This document shows, one piece after another, positions 41,601 to 49,417 of a stretch of DNA of 64,000 nt (positions are counted from its first letter, which is position 1; each line of letters begins with the position of its first letter). This DNA comes from Lichenihabitans sp033947565 (lineage in GTDB: Bacteria; Pseudomonadota; Alphaproteobacteria; Rhizobiales; Beijerinckiaceae), in contig NZ_JARPVX010000005.1 of NCBI RefSeq assembly GCF_033947565.1, positions 69,724 to 133,723 on the forward strand, in the 5' to 3' direction. Both the position numbers and the translations under genes were made by a program. The notes under the pieces are model-generated. The model ran no database searches. It was not told the origin of the DNA and saw only the letters and a list, made by a program, of their open reading frames with translations.

Positions 41601-42020
41601 ATGACAGCTTATGCCAACACCCCGACGGTCGTGGTGGTCCTCGTGCCGGTTGCTGACGGCTTGCTGATGATCCGGCGCGCGCTGCCAGGCATGGGACAAT
41701 GCGAACTGGCCCTCCCGGGCGGTTATCAGATGCTCGGGCAGTCGTGGCAGGAGGCCGGGGCGACCGAAGTGCGTGAAGAGACCGGTGTCACCATCAACCC
41801 AGCTTCGCTGCGTATCGTTTCCGTCGTGACCACGCCCGATCGGCGACAGAACCTGATCTTCTGCGAGTGTCCGCCCATCGCCGAAGTGGGGCCGTTCAGC
41901 CACGACGCCGAGGTGTCAGAAGTCGTGGTCATCCACGAGGCAGTCACTGCGGCCTTTCCGCTCCACACCGACCAGGTCAGGGCGTTTTTCGATCGATGCG
42001 GCCGCGCTCAAGCGGGCTGA
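41601..42020 (+). CDS. Nudix hydrolase with altered Nudix box
   Basis: A 139-residue Nudix-fold protein. Nudix enzymes cleave nucleoside diphosphates linked to another group. The box is recognisable as GYQMLGQSWQEAGATEVREE followed by TGV. It departs from the consensus at two positions: the first Glu is Gln and the Arg of REUxEE is Thr. The Mg-binding Glu pair (REE) is kept. The fold ends with a hydrophobic FPLHTDQVRAFF helix. It is the second gene after the integrase. Reduced or altered activity is possible. Confidence 0.85.
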   Translation: MTAYANTPTVVVVLVPVADGLLMIRRALPGMGQCELALPGGYQMLGQSWQEAGATEVREETGVTINPASLRIVSVVTTPDRRQNLIFCECPPIAEVGPFSHDAEVSEVVVIHEAVTAAFPLHTDQVRAFFDRCGRAQAG

Positions 42021-42105
42021 AAACGCCAAATGGAGGCCGAAGGGGCCTAAAGAGCGGGTTTGACGGGGTATTTGGCGCCTGCGCTATGAGGCAGGCTGAT
42101 CGGCC

Positions 42106-43125
42106 TTGGGGCCGCAGGCAAACCCCGAAATTAGCATCGTGCGAACCGAAAACCTCGACCTCGTAGCTGGACGCCTTCTTGACGTGTGCCGCGTCACTGC
42201 TCCGGGGGGGCTGCTGCCCGAGCTGCAGCGCTTCTTCGCCGCCTCCGGCCTCGCCGCGGGGATCATTCGCCGTGACACCCCGGCGATCTTCGACTGGTTC
42301 GCCCGGGTGCTCAACTTCCAGGGCGTCTCCAACGGTATCGCAGCCGCCTACCTCGACCAGCACGGCACGATCAGCTCCGGGGACGTGGCGGCGGCGCTCG
42401 CCGCCAAGCCGAGCTGCCCCAAGCTCGAGAGCTACTGGCACTTCCACGACTGCCGCTTTGCCAAGGTTGGCTACAGCTGCGCCGAGCCGGCTCACCTGCG
42501 AGCCTGTCCATTGCCGACCCACGACCTGCGCAACGGGCGGCTGAGCCAGGCCGCCTATGCGCTCTTCCTGTTCGTGCGGGACATCTGCGGCGGCGACCTC
42601 GTTGAATGGCTTGACGACCGGCTCGCGATGGCGGCAGCGGTTTCGGGTCCGCACCGTGGCGCAGGTCTGCGCAATGCCGTGCTCGACCCGCTTACCGCCG
42701 TGTTCGGCGTCTCGGCCAAGGTGCTGTCGCTCGCCTTGTCGGACCTGTTGCTCGGCGGCGACCCCGGCCGGCCACTGTGGGTCGAGACCGGCGCCAGCAT
42801 GGTGGTGGTCGACACCCTGGTGCACAACTGGCTGCACCGCGCCGGCTGCCTGCATGACCTCGCGGCCGAGCACGCCTACGGCCCCGGCTGCTACGCTCCC
42901 GGCGGCTGCGCAGACGTCATCGCCGCCGCGGCCGAGCGCATCGACGCCCGGCAGTTCTGCCCCGGCGGCCCGACGGTGTTTCCCCGCCTGGTGCAGCGGG
43001 CGGTGTGGCTGTTCTGCGCCGCCGAGGGGCACGACGCCTGCAACGGCAACCGGATCGACGACGCACGGCCCTGCGCGCAGGGTGAGTGTCCCGTCACTAC
43101 TTGCCGCCGCGTCCCGCTGCGATGA
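42106..43125 (+). CDS. conserved cysteine-rich hypothetical protein
   Basis: A protein of about 330-339 residues with a striking set of cysteines. The first group is in the middle (C in KPSCPKLES, WHFHDCRF, VGYSCAEP, LRACPLP). The second is in the last third (GCLHD, GPGCYAPGGCAD, QFCPGG, FCAAEGHDACNG, ARPCAQGECPVTTC). The first half resembles a helical, HhH-like DNA-repair fold only faintly. Metal or Fe-S binding is likely from the cysteine spacing but not proven. The start is uncertain: TTG at 42106, or GTG at 42139, which begins VRTENLDLVAG. Codon use is strongly coding. I cannot assign a function. Confidence 0.7.
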   Translation: MGPQANPEISIVRTENLDLVAGRLLDVCRVTAPGGLLPELQRFFAASGLAAGIIRRDTPAIFDWFARVLNFQGVSNGIAAAYLDQHGTISSGDVAAALAAKPSCPKLESYWHFHDCRFAKVGYSCAEPAHLRACPLPTHDLRNGRLSQAAYALFLFVRDICGGDLVEWLDDRLAMAAAVSGPHRGAGLRNAVLDPLTAVFGVSAKVLSLALSDLLLGGDPGRPLWVETGASMVVVDTLVHNWLHRAGCLHDLAAEHAYGPGCYAPGGCADVIAAAAERIDARQFCPGGPTVFPRLVQRAVWLFCAAEGHDACNGNRIDDARPCAQGECPVTTCRRVPLR

Positions 43126-43357
43126 TGCAGAGTCAAGAACTGCAGTTCCGATATGAAGCCTAAATAGAGCCCCGAAACGCACCTAGTATTCGCCCTCGAA
43201 ATCTACGCTTGACGACAAATAAACCGCCTCGGTTAGCCTGAACATGTCGCGACCAGCACCGTTATGCTGACGACGACCAGGCTGCCACGGCGTCGATCAT
43301 CACCACGACGTCGCATGCGCGCGGCTTGAACACCGCAACCCTTGCGAGGATCTAGCC

Positions 43358-43993
43358 ATGACCGAAGCTGCACTCACCCCCGAGCCCCACCTCGTCGTGT
43401 TTGGGCGCGACAACGCCGGCAAGCCGCACGCCTCCTGGTTCGACCAGGCTAGCGCCGCGCTGGCCACCAAGGCGGCCGGCCTGATGAACATGCAGGCTGT
43501 GCCGATCGAGAGCGACGCCTTGCGCGCGCTCGTCAGCGGCTTGCCGAAGGGCCGGGTCTTCTCGAGCGGCCGCGCCTTCACCCCATTCGTGGCGGCCAAA
43601 GTCTACGGCCAGCTGGAGGCGATCACCGGCGGTGCAGGCAGCCCGAGCGCGACTGAGCCGGCGACGGGGGTCGAAACGGCAGCCGCAAAGCCGCGCCCCA
43701 CCCTGCAGGTGGTCGGGAGCGACGCCGGTGAGCCCGAAGGTGGCGCACCGGCATCGCCGCCTTCACCCCCTTCCAACCCTGGCCCGAAGCCGCCGGTGCG
43801 GCCGACCCGGATCGAGGACGTGGGCATCGGCAGTCTGGTGCTGGCCACGACGGGACCGGCCGAGGGCTGGTGGGAGGCCGAGGTGATCGGCTCCAACGGC
43901 AGCATGGTGACGCTGCGCTGGCGCGACTTCACTGAGCCGACCGTCGTGCGCCGCCGCACCGAGCTGGGCTTTTTGCCGCCTGTGCCGGCCTGA
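43358..43993 (+). CDS. hypothetical protein with proline-rich linker and C-terminal Tudor/SH3-like domain
   Basis: A 211-residue protein in three parts. Residues 1-90 form an N-terminal domain with HLVVFGRDNAGKPHASWFDQ. Residues about 95-148 are a low-complexity Pro/Ala/Gly linker. The C-terminal segment of about 55 residues reads GSLVLATTGPAEGWWEAEVI, then TLRWRDFTEPTVVRRRTELGFL. The latter has the look of a small beta-barrel of Tudor or SH3 type. A probable promoter lies in the 232-bp gap upstream (TTGACG at 43209). Function unknown; conservation among Rhizobiales mobile regions is my impression only. Confidence 0.65.
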   Translation: MTEAALTPEPHLVVFGRDNAGKPHASWFDQASAALATKAAGLMNMQAVPIESDALRALVSGLPKGRVFSSGRAFTPFVAAKVYGQLEAITGGAGSPSATEPATGVETAAAKPRPTLQVVGSDAGEPEGGAPASPPSPPSNPGPKPPVRPTRIEDVGIGSLVLATTGPAEGWWEAEVIGSNGSMVTLRWRDFTEPTVVRRRTELGFLPPVPA

Positions 43994-44251
43994 GCCCCGG
44001 CCGACGCGCCTCGGGGCGGCCGAGCCCGGTCGCCCCCTGGGCTATGCCGCCCAAACACCCGCGCTGCAGGCCTTTAACCGGCCGCCAGCGGCCTTCAGGG
44101 GCTCAGGGCCGCAACGCCCAAGCGCTACTGCCGAAGCGGCCCAGCGGCGCCTCTGGCCTGCTTTGGTGCCTCAAACTGAACGAGCTTAGCCCGGCTCGAC
44201 CCACGCGTCGAGCGCATCGGCGCTGCCCTCACCCACCATTAGGAGATCACC

Positions 44252-44587
44252 ATGCTCGCATCCGGCGTGAAAACGCGCATTCGCACCCTCAACGACGCCC
44301 TGCGCCAAAACGTCGAGGATGGTCGCGTCATCCTTACAGCCGGCGTCGTCGCCCTCAGCCTCGACCTGCGCCATGAGATCCGGCATGCGGTCGCGAACTT
44401 CGCGGCTTTCGACAGCGCCAACGATCCGCACGACGAGCACGACTTTGGCGCGGTGACGGTCGGTGGCGCCCGGCTGTTCTTCAAGATCGACTACTACGAC
44501 CGCAGCTTGCAGCAGCACTCCCCCGACCCGTCAGATCCGGCGGTGACGATGCGGCTCCTCACCATCATGCTGGCCGACGAATACTGA
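44252..44587 (+). CDS. DUF3768 family protein
   Basis: A 111-residue protein matching the DUF3768 pattern: LNDALRQ near the start, GRVILTAGVVAL, then NDPHDEHDFG, FFKIDYYD and a C-terminal TMRLLTIMLADEY. The family is typical of alphaproteobacterial plasmids and islands and has no known role. AGGAG eleven bases upstream supports the ATG at 44252. The 258 bp before it hold no gene I can support. Confidence 0.88.
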   Translation: MLASGVKTRIRTLNDALRQNVEDGRVILTAGVVALSLDLRHEIRHAVANFAAFDSANDPHDEHDFGAVTVGGARLFFKIDYYDRSLQQHSPDPSDPAVTMRLLTIMLADEY

Positions 44588-44590
44588 GCC

Positions 44591-44851
44591 TCACTTCCGG
44601 CGCCGACCACCGCGCAAGGCCTCGGGTGGCACCTCCCCGATTTCAGGCACGCGGAAGAGCTCGCTCACGTTCACCGACAGGGCTCGGGCTACGCGGTCAA
44701 GCAGGTCGACGGTCGGGTTCTCACGCTGCCGCTCGAGGCCTCCGAGATAGGCGCGGTCGATCGCGGCATCAGCGGCCAGCAGATCTTGGGAGATCCCCTG
44801 GGTGACCCTAATCCGCCTGATGTTCCATGCCACCAGCTCGCGCCCATTCAT
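44591..44851 (-). CDS. XRE/Cro-type helix-turn-helix regulator
   Basis: An 86-residue single-domain HTH_3 protein. IRRIRVTQGISQDLLAADAAIDRAYLGGLERQ is the five-helix Cro/C1 domain, with the ISQDLLAADAAIDRAYL recognition segment. A short basic tail ends in RGGRRRK. It is convergent with DUF3768 (3 bp apart) and divergent from the DUF805 gene. A palindromic site 21-49 bp before its start is a likely autoregulatory operator. It probably controls element genes. Confidence 0.92.
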   Translation of the reverse strand: MNGRELVAWNIRRIRVTQGISQDLLAADAAIDRAYLGGLERQRENPTVDLLDRVARALSVNVSELFRVPEIGEVPPEALRGGRRRK

Positions 44852-44871
44852 CGAACGATGGCAGCATCCAG

Positions 44872-44900
44872 GTGGCTATCAAACCACTGGCTATAGCCAC
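44872..44900. promoter_or_regulatory. palindromic operator for the XRE regulator
   Basis: The 102-bp divergent spacer contains a perfect 12-bp palindrome TGGCTATAGCCA (44888-44899). It also contains a third half-site, giving GTGGCTAT (44872-44879) paired with ATAGCCAC (44893-44900). Three copies of the half-site TGGCTAT within 29 bp, next to the regulator start, fit cooperative binding by a dimeric HTH protein and autoregulation. Confidence 0.6.
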
Positions 44901-44953
44901 TCCTTAAACGTACCGTCTCTCACAATGCCGACACCCTACAACGGAGATCTCCC

Positions 44954-45505
44954 TTGAAGCTGTTCAACGAAGTCAACTGGTACGGCCGCGCTATGGGCCG
45001 GTATGCAAGCTTCTCCGGCCGCGCGATCCGATCGGAGTATTGGTACTTTGCACTGATCAGCTTCCTGCTTGGTGCCGGGGCCGCGTTGCTCGACCGGCGG
45101 CTGCAGACGGAGAGCACCTTCTACCTGCTGGTGACGCTGGTGCACGCCATCCCGTCCCTGTCGGTGTTGGTGCGGCGCCTGCATGATACCGACCGCACCG
45201 GCTGGTGGGTCCTGGCCGCCTTTACGTTGATCGGCGCCATCCCACTGCTCGCTTTCGTGTGCCAGCGCGGCACGCCCGCGGCGAACCGCTTCGGGGCCGC
45301 GCTGGATGGCAAGGGCCGACCGGTGCCGGTCGCGGCTCTGCCCGAGCTGACCACCGCCCCGTCGCCCGCACGTGACCCGATCGGCGAGGTGGAGCGCCTA
45401 GCCGAGCTGCGAGCCAAGGGCGCGATCAGCGACGCCGAGTTCGAACGCATGAAGGCGACCGTGTTCGACGCCGCTGGATCGACCGGCAACGCGCTGCAGG
45501 CCTGA
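44954..45505 (+). CDS. DUF805 membrane protein with C-terminal SHOCT domain
   Basis: A 183-residue inner-membrane protein. Residues 10-110 are a DUF805 domain (GRASFSGRAIRSEYWYF-like start, then VRRLHDTDRTGWW). It has about three hydrophobic segments. The last 45 residues contain a SHOCT motif, EVERLAELRAKGAISDAEFERMKA, which often mediates oligomerisation. AGATCTCCC precedes the ATG. It is transcribed from the operator region shared with the XRE gene, so it may be under its control. Function of DUF805 proteins is not known. Confidence 0.88.
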   Translation: MKLFNEVNWYGRAMGRYASFSGRAIRSEYWYFALISFLLGAGAALLDRRLQTESTFYLLVTLVHAIPSLSVLVRRLHDTDRTGWWVLAAFTLIGAIPLLAFVCQRGTPAANRFGAALDGKGRPVPVAALPELTTAPSPARDPIGEVERLAELRAKGAISDAEFERMKATVFDAAGSTGNALQA

Positions 45506-45536
45506 CGCGCCGCATCTGATCGTAGGAGACCTCGCG

Positions 45537-45965
45537 ATGCAGTTCATCATCCTGCTGTTCACCTTGGGCCACAGCCTCGTCGCTCACCCGGTCACCAGCG
45601 CGGCCGACTTGCGCGCCTGCACCGACACGAGCACGCGCGCCGCGGTCAAGGCAGCGGTGCAGGACCGCTTCGAGATTATCGGGTTGCCGCGCGACAACGA
45701 GGTGCTCGCTCTTCTGTCGACGCTAGGCGATGCGCACTCGGCCCAGTCGCGCAACGTGGCCGCCGTGTTCCAGGAGAAGTCGGGGCTTCCCGCCTCGGCA
45801 TTCAAGCTGTGCGAGGTCTCCGACACGCGCTTTGATGACCCGTTGTTCGTGACGGTGCTGTTCGTGAACCCCGCCACCGGCCAGCCCGGCGGGCTTGTAG
45901 TGAACTTCGGCTTTCCTGGCGCGACAGCAGAGTTCGGCGATCGGCTGCATTCGGTGCAGTCCTGA
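45537..45965 (+). CDS. hypothetical protein with N-terminal hydrophobic leader
   Basis: A 142-residue protein whose first 23 residues (MQFIILLFTLGHSLVAHPVTS) look like a signal peptide or membrane anchor. The rest is soluble and has two cysteines (LRACTD and FKLCEV) that could form a disulfide. TAGGAG eight bases before the ATG is a good ribosome-binding site. It follows the DUF805-SHOCT gene by 31 bp and is probably co-transcribed. I recognise no family. It is the last gene of the island-like block; 45966-46203 after it holds only a repeated AAGCGGACCTT. Confidence 0.6.
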   Translation: MQFIILLFTLGHSLVAHPVTSAADLRACTDTSTRAAVKAAVQDRFEIIGLPRDNEVLALLSTLGDAHSAQSRNVAAVFQEKSGLPASAFKLCEVSDTRFDDPLFVTVLFVNPATGQPGGLVVNFGFPGATAEFGDRLHSVQS

Positions 45966-46203
45966 TCGAAGCCATCAGGCATGCCGTCATTCGATGCAAA
46001 ACTTGAACATGCGCGGAAGCGGACCTTCAGCTTCGCGCCCAACTCGGTCAAAGCTTGAACGTGTCCACATTCTGGTAAGCGGACCTTTATCGGTGAACGC
46101 ATCCAGTAATCGAGGCGGACCAGTAGAGTTAGATCATTCTGATCCGAACCCTATACGCCGCAAAGCCGCGATCGGATGGGTTAGTAGGGCGAAGGCGATA
46201 ACT

Positions 46204-47262
46204 TCAGGAGTATCCCTGATGACTGGCCTGCCGACCACAGATCTCGTTTCCGGATGTCGTACTGACACGCCTTAGCGTTCGCACGACATTCCAGCGGTCC
46301 TCGGCGCCCCATAAATACTTGTACGGCTCTTGCCCGCGGAGGAAGTGAAATCGCCGCTGTCCCTGCCCAATGGCGCAGCGGATTGCGGTCCCGATCAGCG
46401 CCGTCCCTGGGCTCTCGAATCCCCAATCGGGATTGAAGCCGTTGAGATACGCGTAGCTCTCGCCGCGATGGGCGAAGCCGTAATAGGCCGCAACCGTCTG
46501 GCCCTCGACCTGAAGGCCGAATGACCGCAGGAGCTTGGACGCCCGAAGGTGCGGCACGGCCGTGCGGTGGAACAGGCGAACGTCGGGGTTGGCCAGTACG
46601 CCGGGCTCGCCCTTGGCGGCCCAACGTCGGCCGTGCAGTTCGATCAACGCCTCGAATAGGTCGGGGCCCGATAGGCCGTCACTCTCGGCGATGCCAACGC
46701 GGTCATGGCGCTGCACGCGATTCCAAGCGCGGCGCCAGCGTCGGCCGCCGCGGGAGCGCTCCCACTCCGCAACGGTTGCCGGCAAGGCCAGCACGGGCGC
46801 GGCCGACTGACCTTGCGGCTCGCCTTCGAGCGTCCCGAACGCGAGGGAACAAGCCACTGCGTCGGGCCGCAACTCCTCAAGCGACCAGACATCCCAGCGT
46901 CCACCCTCTGCTACATAGGCTTTCGCGAAAGCCTCCGCGACGTCAGGGGCCGGCGCGCCGTCGATGAGTACATCCAGGTAGTCCGTCATCCCGATGCCGA
47001 GCGGCAGCAGTCGACGACCGTAGGGTCCGTCCTCCAGGTAGAAGGGCGCGAGCCCCACCAGGAGGCCGTCTCGCCGCACCGCCACGCTCATCAACGGACC
47101 GGGGTGAAACACCTGCCACCATGGCAGCAGCCAGGCGGGCGACTGGAATGGCGTCGCCTGCGCGGACCGGCTCCACAGCGCCCACCATTCCGGCAGCAAC
47201 CGGACGAGGTCGCTGGTGCGAGTGAGGAGCGTGATCTCGAGAGTCGAACGGGACTGCGTCAT
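46204..47262 (-). CDS. CelD/BcsL-like acetyltransferase (GNAT_6/FemAB-like)
   Basis: A 352-residue protein of the CelD/BcsL acyltransferase type. It has a double GNAT-like fold with TPFQSPAWLLPWWQVF near residue 38, then WRRAWNRVQRHDRVG and LFEALIELHGRRWAAKGEPG in the centre. The C-terminal signature is GESYAYLNGFNPDWGFESPGT followed by FHFLRGQEPYKYLWG. The ATG at 47262 has GGAGG three to eight bases upstream. It lies 35 bp after a sugar-binding-protein gene, an unusual partner. The last 19 residues differ in composition from the rest, so its tail may have been altered at the island edge. Confidence 0.85.
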   Translation of the reverse strand: MTQSRSTLEITLLTRTSDLVRLLPEWWALWSRSAQATPFQSPAWLLPWWQVFHPGPLMSVAVRRDGLLVGLAPFYLEDGPYGRRLLPLGIGMTDYLDVLIDGAPAPDVAEAFAKAYVAEGGRWDVWSLEELRPDAVACSLAFGTLEGEPQGQSAAPVLALPATVAEWERSRGGRRWRRAWNRVQRHDRVGIAESDGLSGPDLFEALIELHGRRWAAKGEPGVLANPDVRLFHRTAVPHLRASKLLRSFGLQVEGQTVAAYYGFAHRGESYAYLNGFNPDWGFESPGTALIGTAIRCAIGQGQRRFHFLRGQEPYKYLWGAEDRWNVVRTLRRVSTTSGNEICGRQASHQGYS

Positions 47263-47297
47263 GTCACCTCCGTCGTGGAACAGGTCGAGGCCCGGCC

Positions 47298-48338
47298 TCA
47301 CTTCAGCTCGGGGATCCAGGCGGCCGTCGCGGCGTCGGAATGGCCGAAGGCCGGGATCTTGGCGTTGAGGTCCTCGACCGTCTTGACGCCCGCCTGCCGC
47401 AACGTCGTCTGGGTGAGCAGGGTCGGCTCGACCGTGATCCGGTGGCCGGGGTCCTGGCCCGCCACCGCGAGCGAGGCGGCGCGGATCGACACCTGCCCCA
47501 CCACGGCCGGATTGGTGGCGACCGTGCCAACCCAAGGGCTGCCCGGCTCGGTGATCTCGGCGATGTCGGCCGTGGACACATCGGCGGAGTAGATCTTCAG
47601 TTTGTCGGCCGTGCCGAGCTCGGCCGCTGCCAGCTTGACCCCGCGCGCGAACTCGTCATAGGGCGCGAACACAACCGTGATGCCGGGGTTGGCGCGCAGC
47701 GCCGCCTTGGCCTGGTCGGCGGTCGCGCTCGCCGTGTTGTCGCTGACGCTGCCGAAGCGGGCCTTCTCGACGACACTGGGGTTCTTAGCTCGGAACGCCG
47801 TCCAGATTTCGTTGCGGCGGTCGAGCGGCGCAAAACCGGCGACATAAACGTAGCCGGCCTCGAAGTTCAAGCCATTGTCCTTGACGACCTGATCGAGCGC
47901 CTGTTGGGCCAGGGCGTGATCGCTCTGCTCGACCTGCGGGATCTTCGGGTTGTCGAGGTTGACGTCGAAGGCCACCACCTTGATGCCGGCATCCAACGCC
48001 TTCTGGGCCACGTCCTTCAGCGACTCCGGCAGCCCGTGATCGATGACGATCGCCTGGACGCCGAGGTTGATGGCCTGTTCCACCTGATCGCGCTCCTGGC
48101 TGGCGTCCTGCCGACCCGGGAGGACGCGTAGGTCGATGCCGAGCGCCTTGGCCTGGGCTTGCGCCCCTGCCTCGTAGGCCTGGTAGAAATCGCCGACCGA
48201 GAGGTAGCGCACCAGCGCGACCTTGACGCCGCCCTTGTCGAAGGGCGGCGGCGCCCCGGGCAGGCCAGCCGCGACGGCGGGGCTAGCGACCACAAGGGTC
48301 GCGGCGGCGGCAAACAGGTGGGATCGGAGCGACATCAT
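47298..48338 (-). CDS. periplasmic sugar-binding protein, CUT2 family
   Basis: A type I binding protein of about 346 residues. The leader is MSLRSHLFAAAATLVVASPAVAAG. The mature part has VKVALVRYLSVGDFYQAYEAGAQAQA, VEQAINLGVQAIVIDHG and VVFAPYDEFARGVKLAA. Relatives accept sugars such as rhamnose or autoinducer-type ligands; the ligand here is unknown. The ATG at 48338 or 48335 follows AAAGG. It is third in an operon of ATPase, permease, binding protein and acyltransferase, reversing the usual order. Confidence 0.9.
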   Translation of the reverse strand: MMSLRSHLFAAAATLVVASPAVAAGLPGAPPPFDKGGVKVALVRYLSVGDFYQAYEAGAQAQAKALGIDLRVLPGRQDASQERDQVEQAINLGVQAIVIDHGLPESLKDVAQKALDAGIKVVAFDVNLDNPKIPQVEQSDHALAQQALDQVVKDNGLNFEAGYVYVAGFAPLDRRNEIWTAFRAKNPSVVEKARFGSVSDNTASATADQAKAALRANPGITVVFAPYDEFARGVKLAAAELGTADKLKIYSADVSTADIAEITEPGSPWVGTVATNPAVVGQVSIRAASLAVAGQDPGHRITVEPTLLTQTTLRQAGVKTVEDLNAKIPAFGHSDAATAAWIPELK

Positions 48339-48382
48339 AGGACCTTTTGGTTTGGGATTGAATGGCAAGCGCGGCATGCGCC

Positions 48383-49417
48383 TCAGGCGCGCCGGGCGAA
48401 GCCGAATGTGAGGGCCAGGGCCCCGACCAAGACCGCACCCTTGACGAAATCCTGGGTGTAGTAAGGCGCGTTCAGCATCGTCAGCCCGTTAAGCAGGAAG
48501 CCGACGAAGATGGCGCCGACGACGGCGCCGAAGACGTTGGGACGCCGCCGGTTCAGCACCGCAAAGCCGATCAGCGCCGCCGCCACCGCGTCGAGCAGCA
48601 GCGATGCGCCCGATGAAACGTCGCCGCGCCCAACCCGCGCGGCGACAGCGATGCCGCCAAGCGCCGCGAGCCCGCCCGAGACCAGGTAGGCCAGCGCCTT
48701 GAGGCGACCAGTCGGCGCCCCGGCCAACCGGGCCGCGACCGCATTGCCGCCCGTCGCGAACAGCAGGCGGCCGATGCGGGTGTGCTCGGTAAGCACGTGC
48801 AGAGCCAGTGCCACGACGATCATCAGCACAACAGGGACCGGCAGGATGCCGAAGAGCCGGCCGCGTCCGATGGCCAGGAAGGCGGGATCGAACCGGCCCG
48901 TCGCTGCCGTGCCGTCGGGAAGGATAAGGCCCGTGGCAATGGACCTTCCTGCCGTGGGGATGAGCTGCAACCCGGTCAGCAGGAAGTTCACGGCCAGTGT
49001 CGCCAGCAGGTCGGGGACGCGCAGCCACAGGATGAGCGCCGCATTGAGCAGGCCGACCACAACCCCAAAGGCGAAGACGATCGGCACCGTGGTCCAGACA
49101 GGCTGGTGCCACACCACCATGGCGTAGCTCGCCACCATCACGCTTGCGGCCGCCACGGCGCCGATCGAGAGATCGAAACCGCCGACCGCCAACGTCACCG
49201 TGATGCCGGTCGCCAGGATCGCCGTAACCGAGACGGCCTGGAGCACGCTCATGGCGTTGGCGAGGCCGAGAAACGCCGGCTCGGCCGTGCCGAACCCCAC
49301 CAGCATGGCGGCAAGTAGCAGGAAGATCGCGCTGCCCCGGGCGAGGTCGGACCCCATGGTGCGCCAGGTCCCGGTCGCTTGAGGAATTTGCACGCTGGTC
49401 TGGGAGGAGGCTGTCAT
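48383..49417 (-). CDS. sugar ABC permease, RbsC/CUT2 family
   Basis: A 344-residue permease with TLAVGGFDLSIGAVAAASVMVASY near residue 80 and RIGRLLFATGGNAVAARLAGAPTGRLK near 220. The C-terminal region is FVGFLLNGLTMLNAPYYTQDFVKG. The GGFDLSIG variant is usual for CUT2 proteins. Its start overlaps the ATPase stop by 4 bp and the binding-protein gene follows after 44 bp. It is the only permease of this system, so the pore would be a homodimer. Confidence 0.92.
   Translation of the reverse strand: MTASSQTSVQIPQATGTWRTMGSDLARGSAIFLLLAAMLVGFGTAEPAFLGLANAMSVLQAVSVTAILATGITVTLAVGGFDLSIGAVAAASVMVASYAMVVWHQPVWTTVPIVFAFGVVVGLLNAALILWLRVPDLLATLAVNFLLTGLQLIPTAGRSIATGLILPDGTAATGRFDPAFLAIGRGRLFGILPVPVVLMIVVALALHVLTEHTRIGRLLFATGGNAVAARLAGAPTGRLKALAYLVSGGLAALGGIAVAARVGRGDVSSGASLLLDAVAAALIGFAVLNRRRPNVFGAVVGAIFVGFLLNGLTMLNAPYYTQDFVKGAVLVGALALTFGFARRA

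Larger units (their letters stand above)
39774..46203. mobile_element. integrated genomic island, left end at tRNA-Arg fragment, right end uncertain
   Basis: From the tRNA fragment rightward the gene content changes abruptly. Instead of long leftward metabolic operons there is a tyrosine recombinase followed by mostly rightward small and hypothetical genes with 100-250 bp spacers (Nudix, cysteine-rich protein, DUF3768, XRE regulator, DUF805-SHOCT). The right boundary is set only tentatively, at the start of the next metabolic block. No second copy of the attachment core was noticed in the window, so the element may extend further or have lost its right end. Confidence 0.6.

Noticed and set aside
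46017..46094. AAGCGGACCTT repeated near 46020 and 46080
   Set aside because: Two copies only, without a regular spacing or array structure; not a CRISPR or operator by itself.
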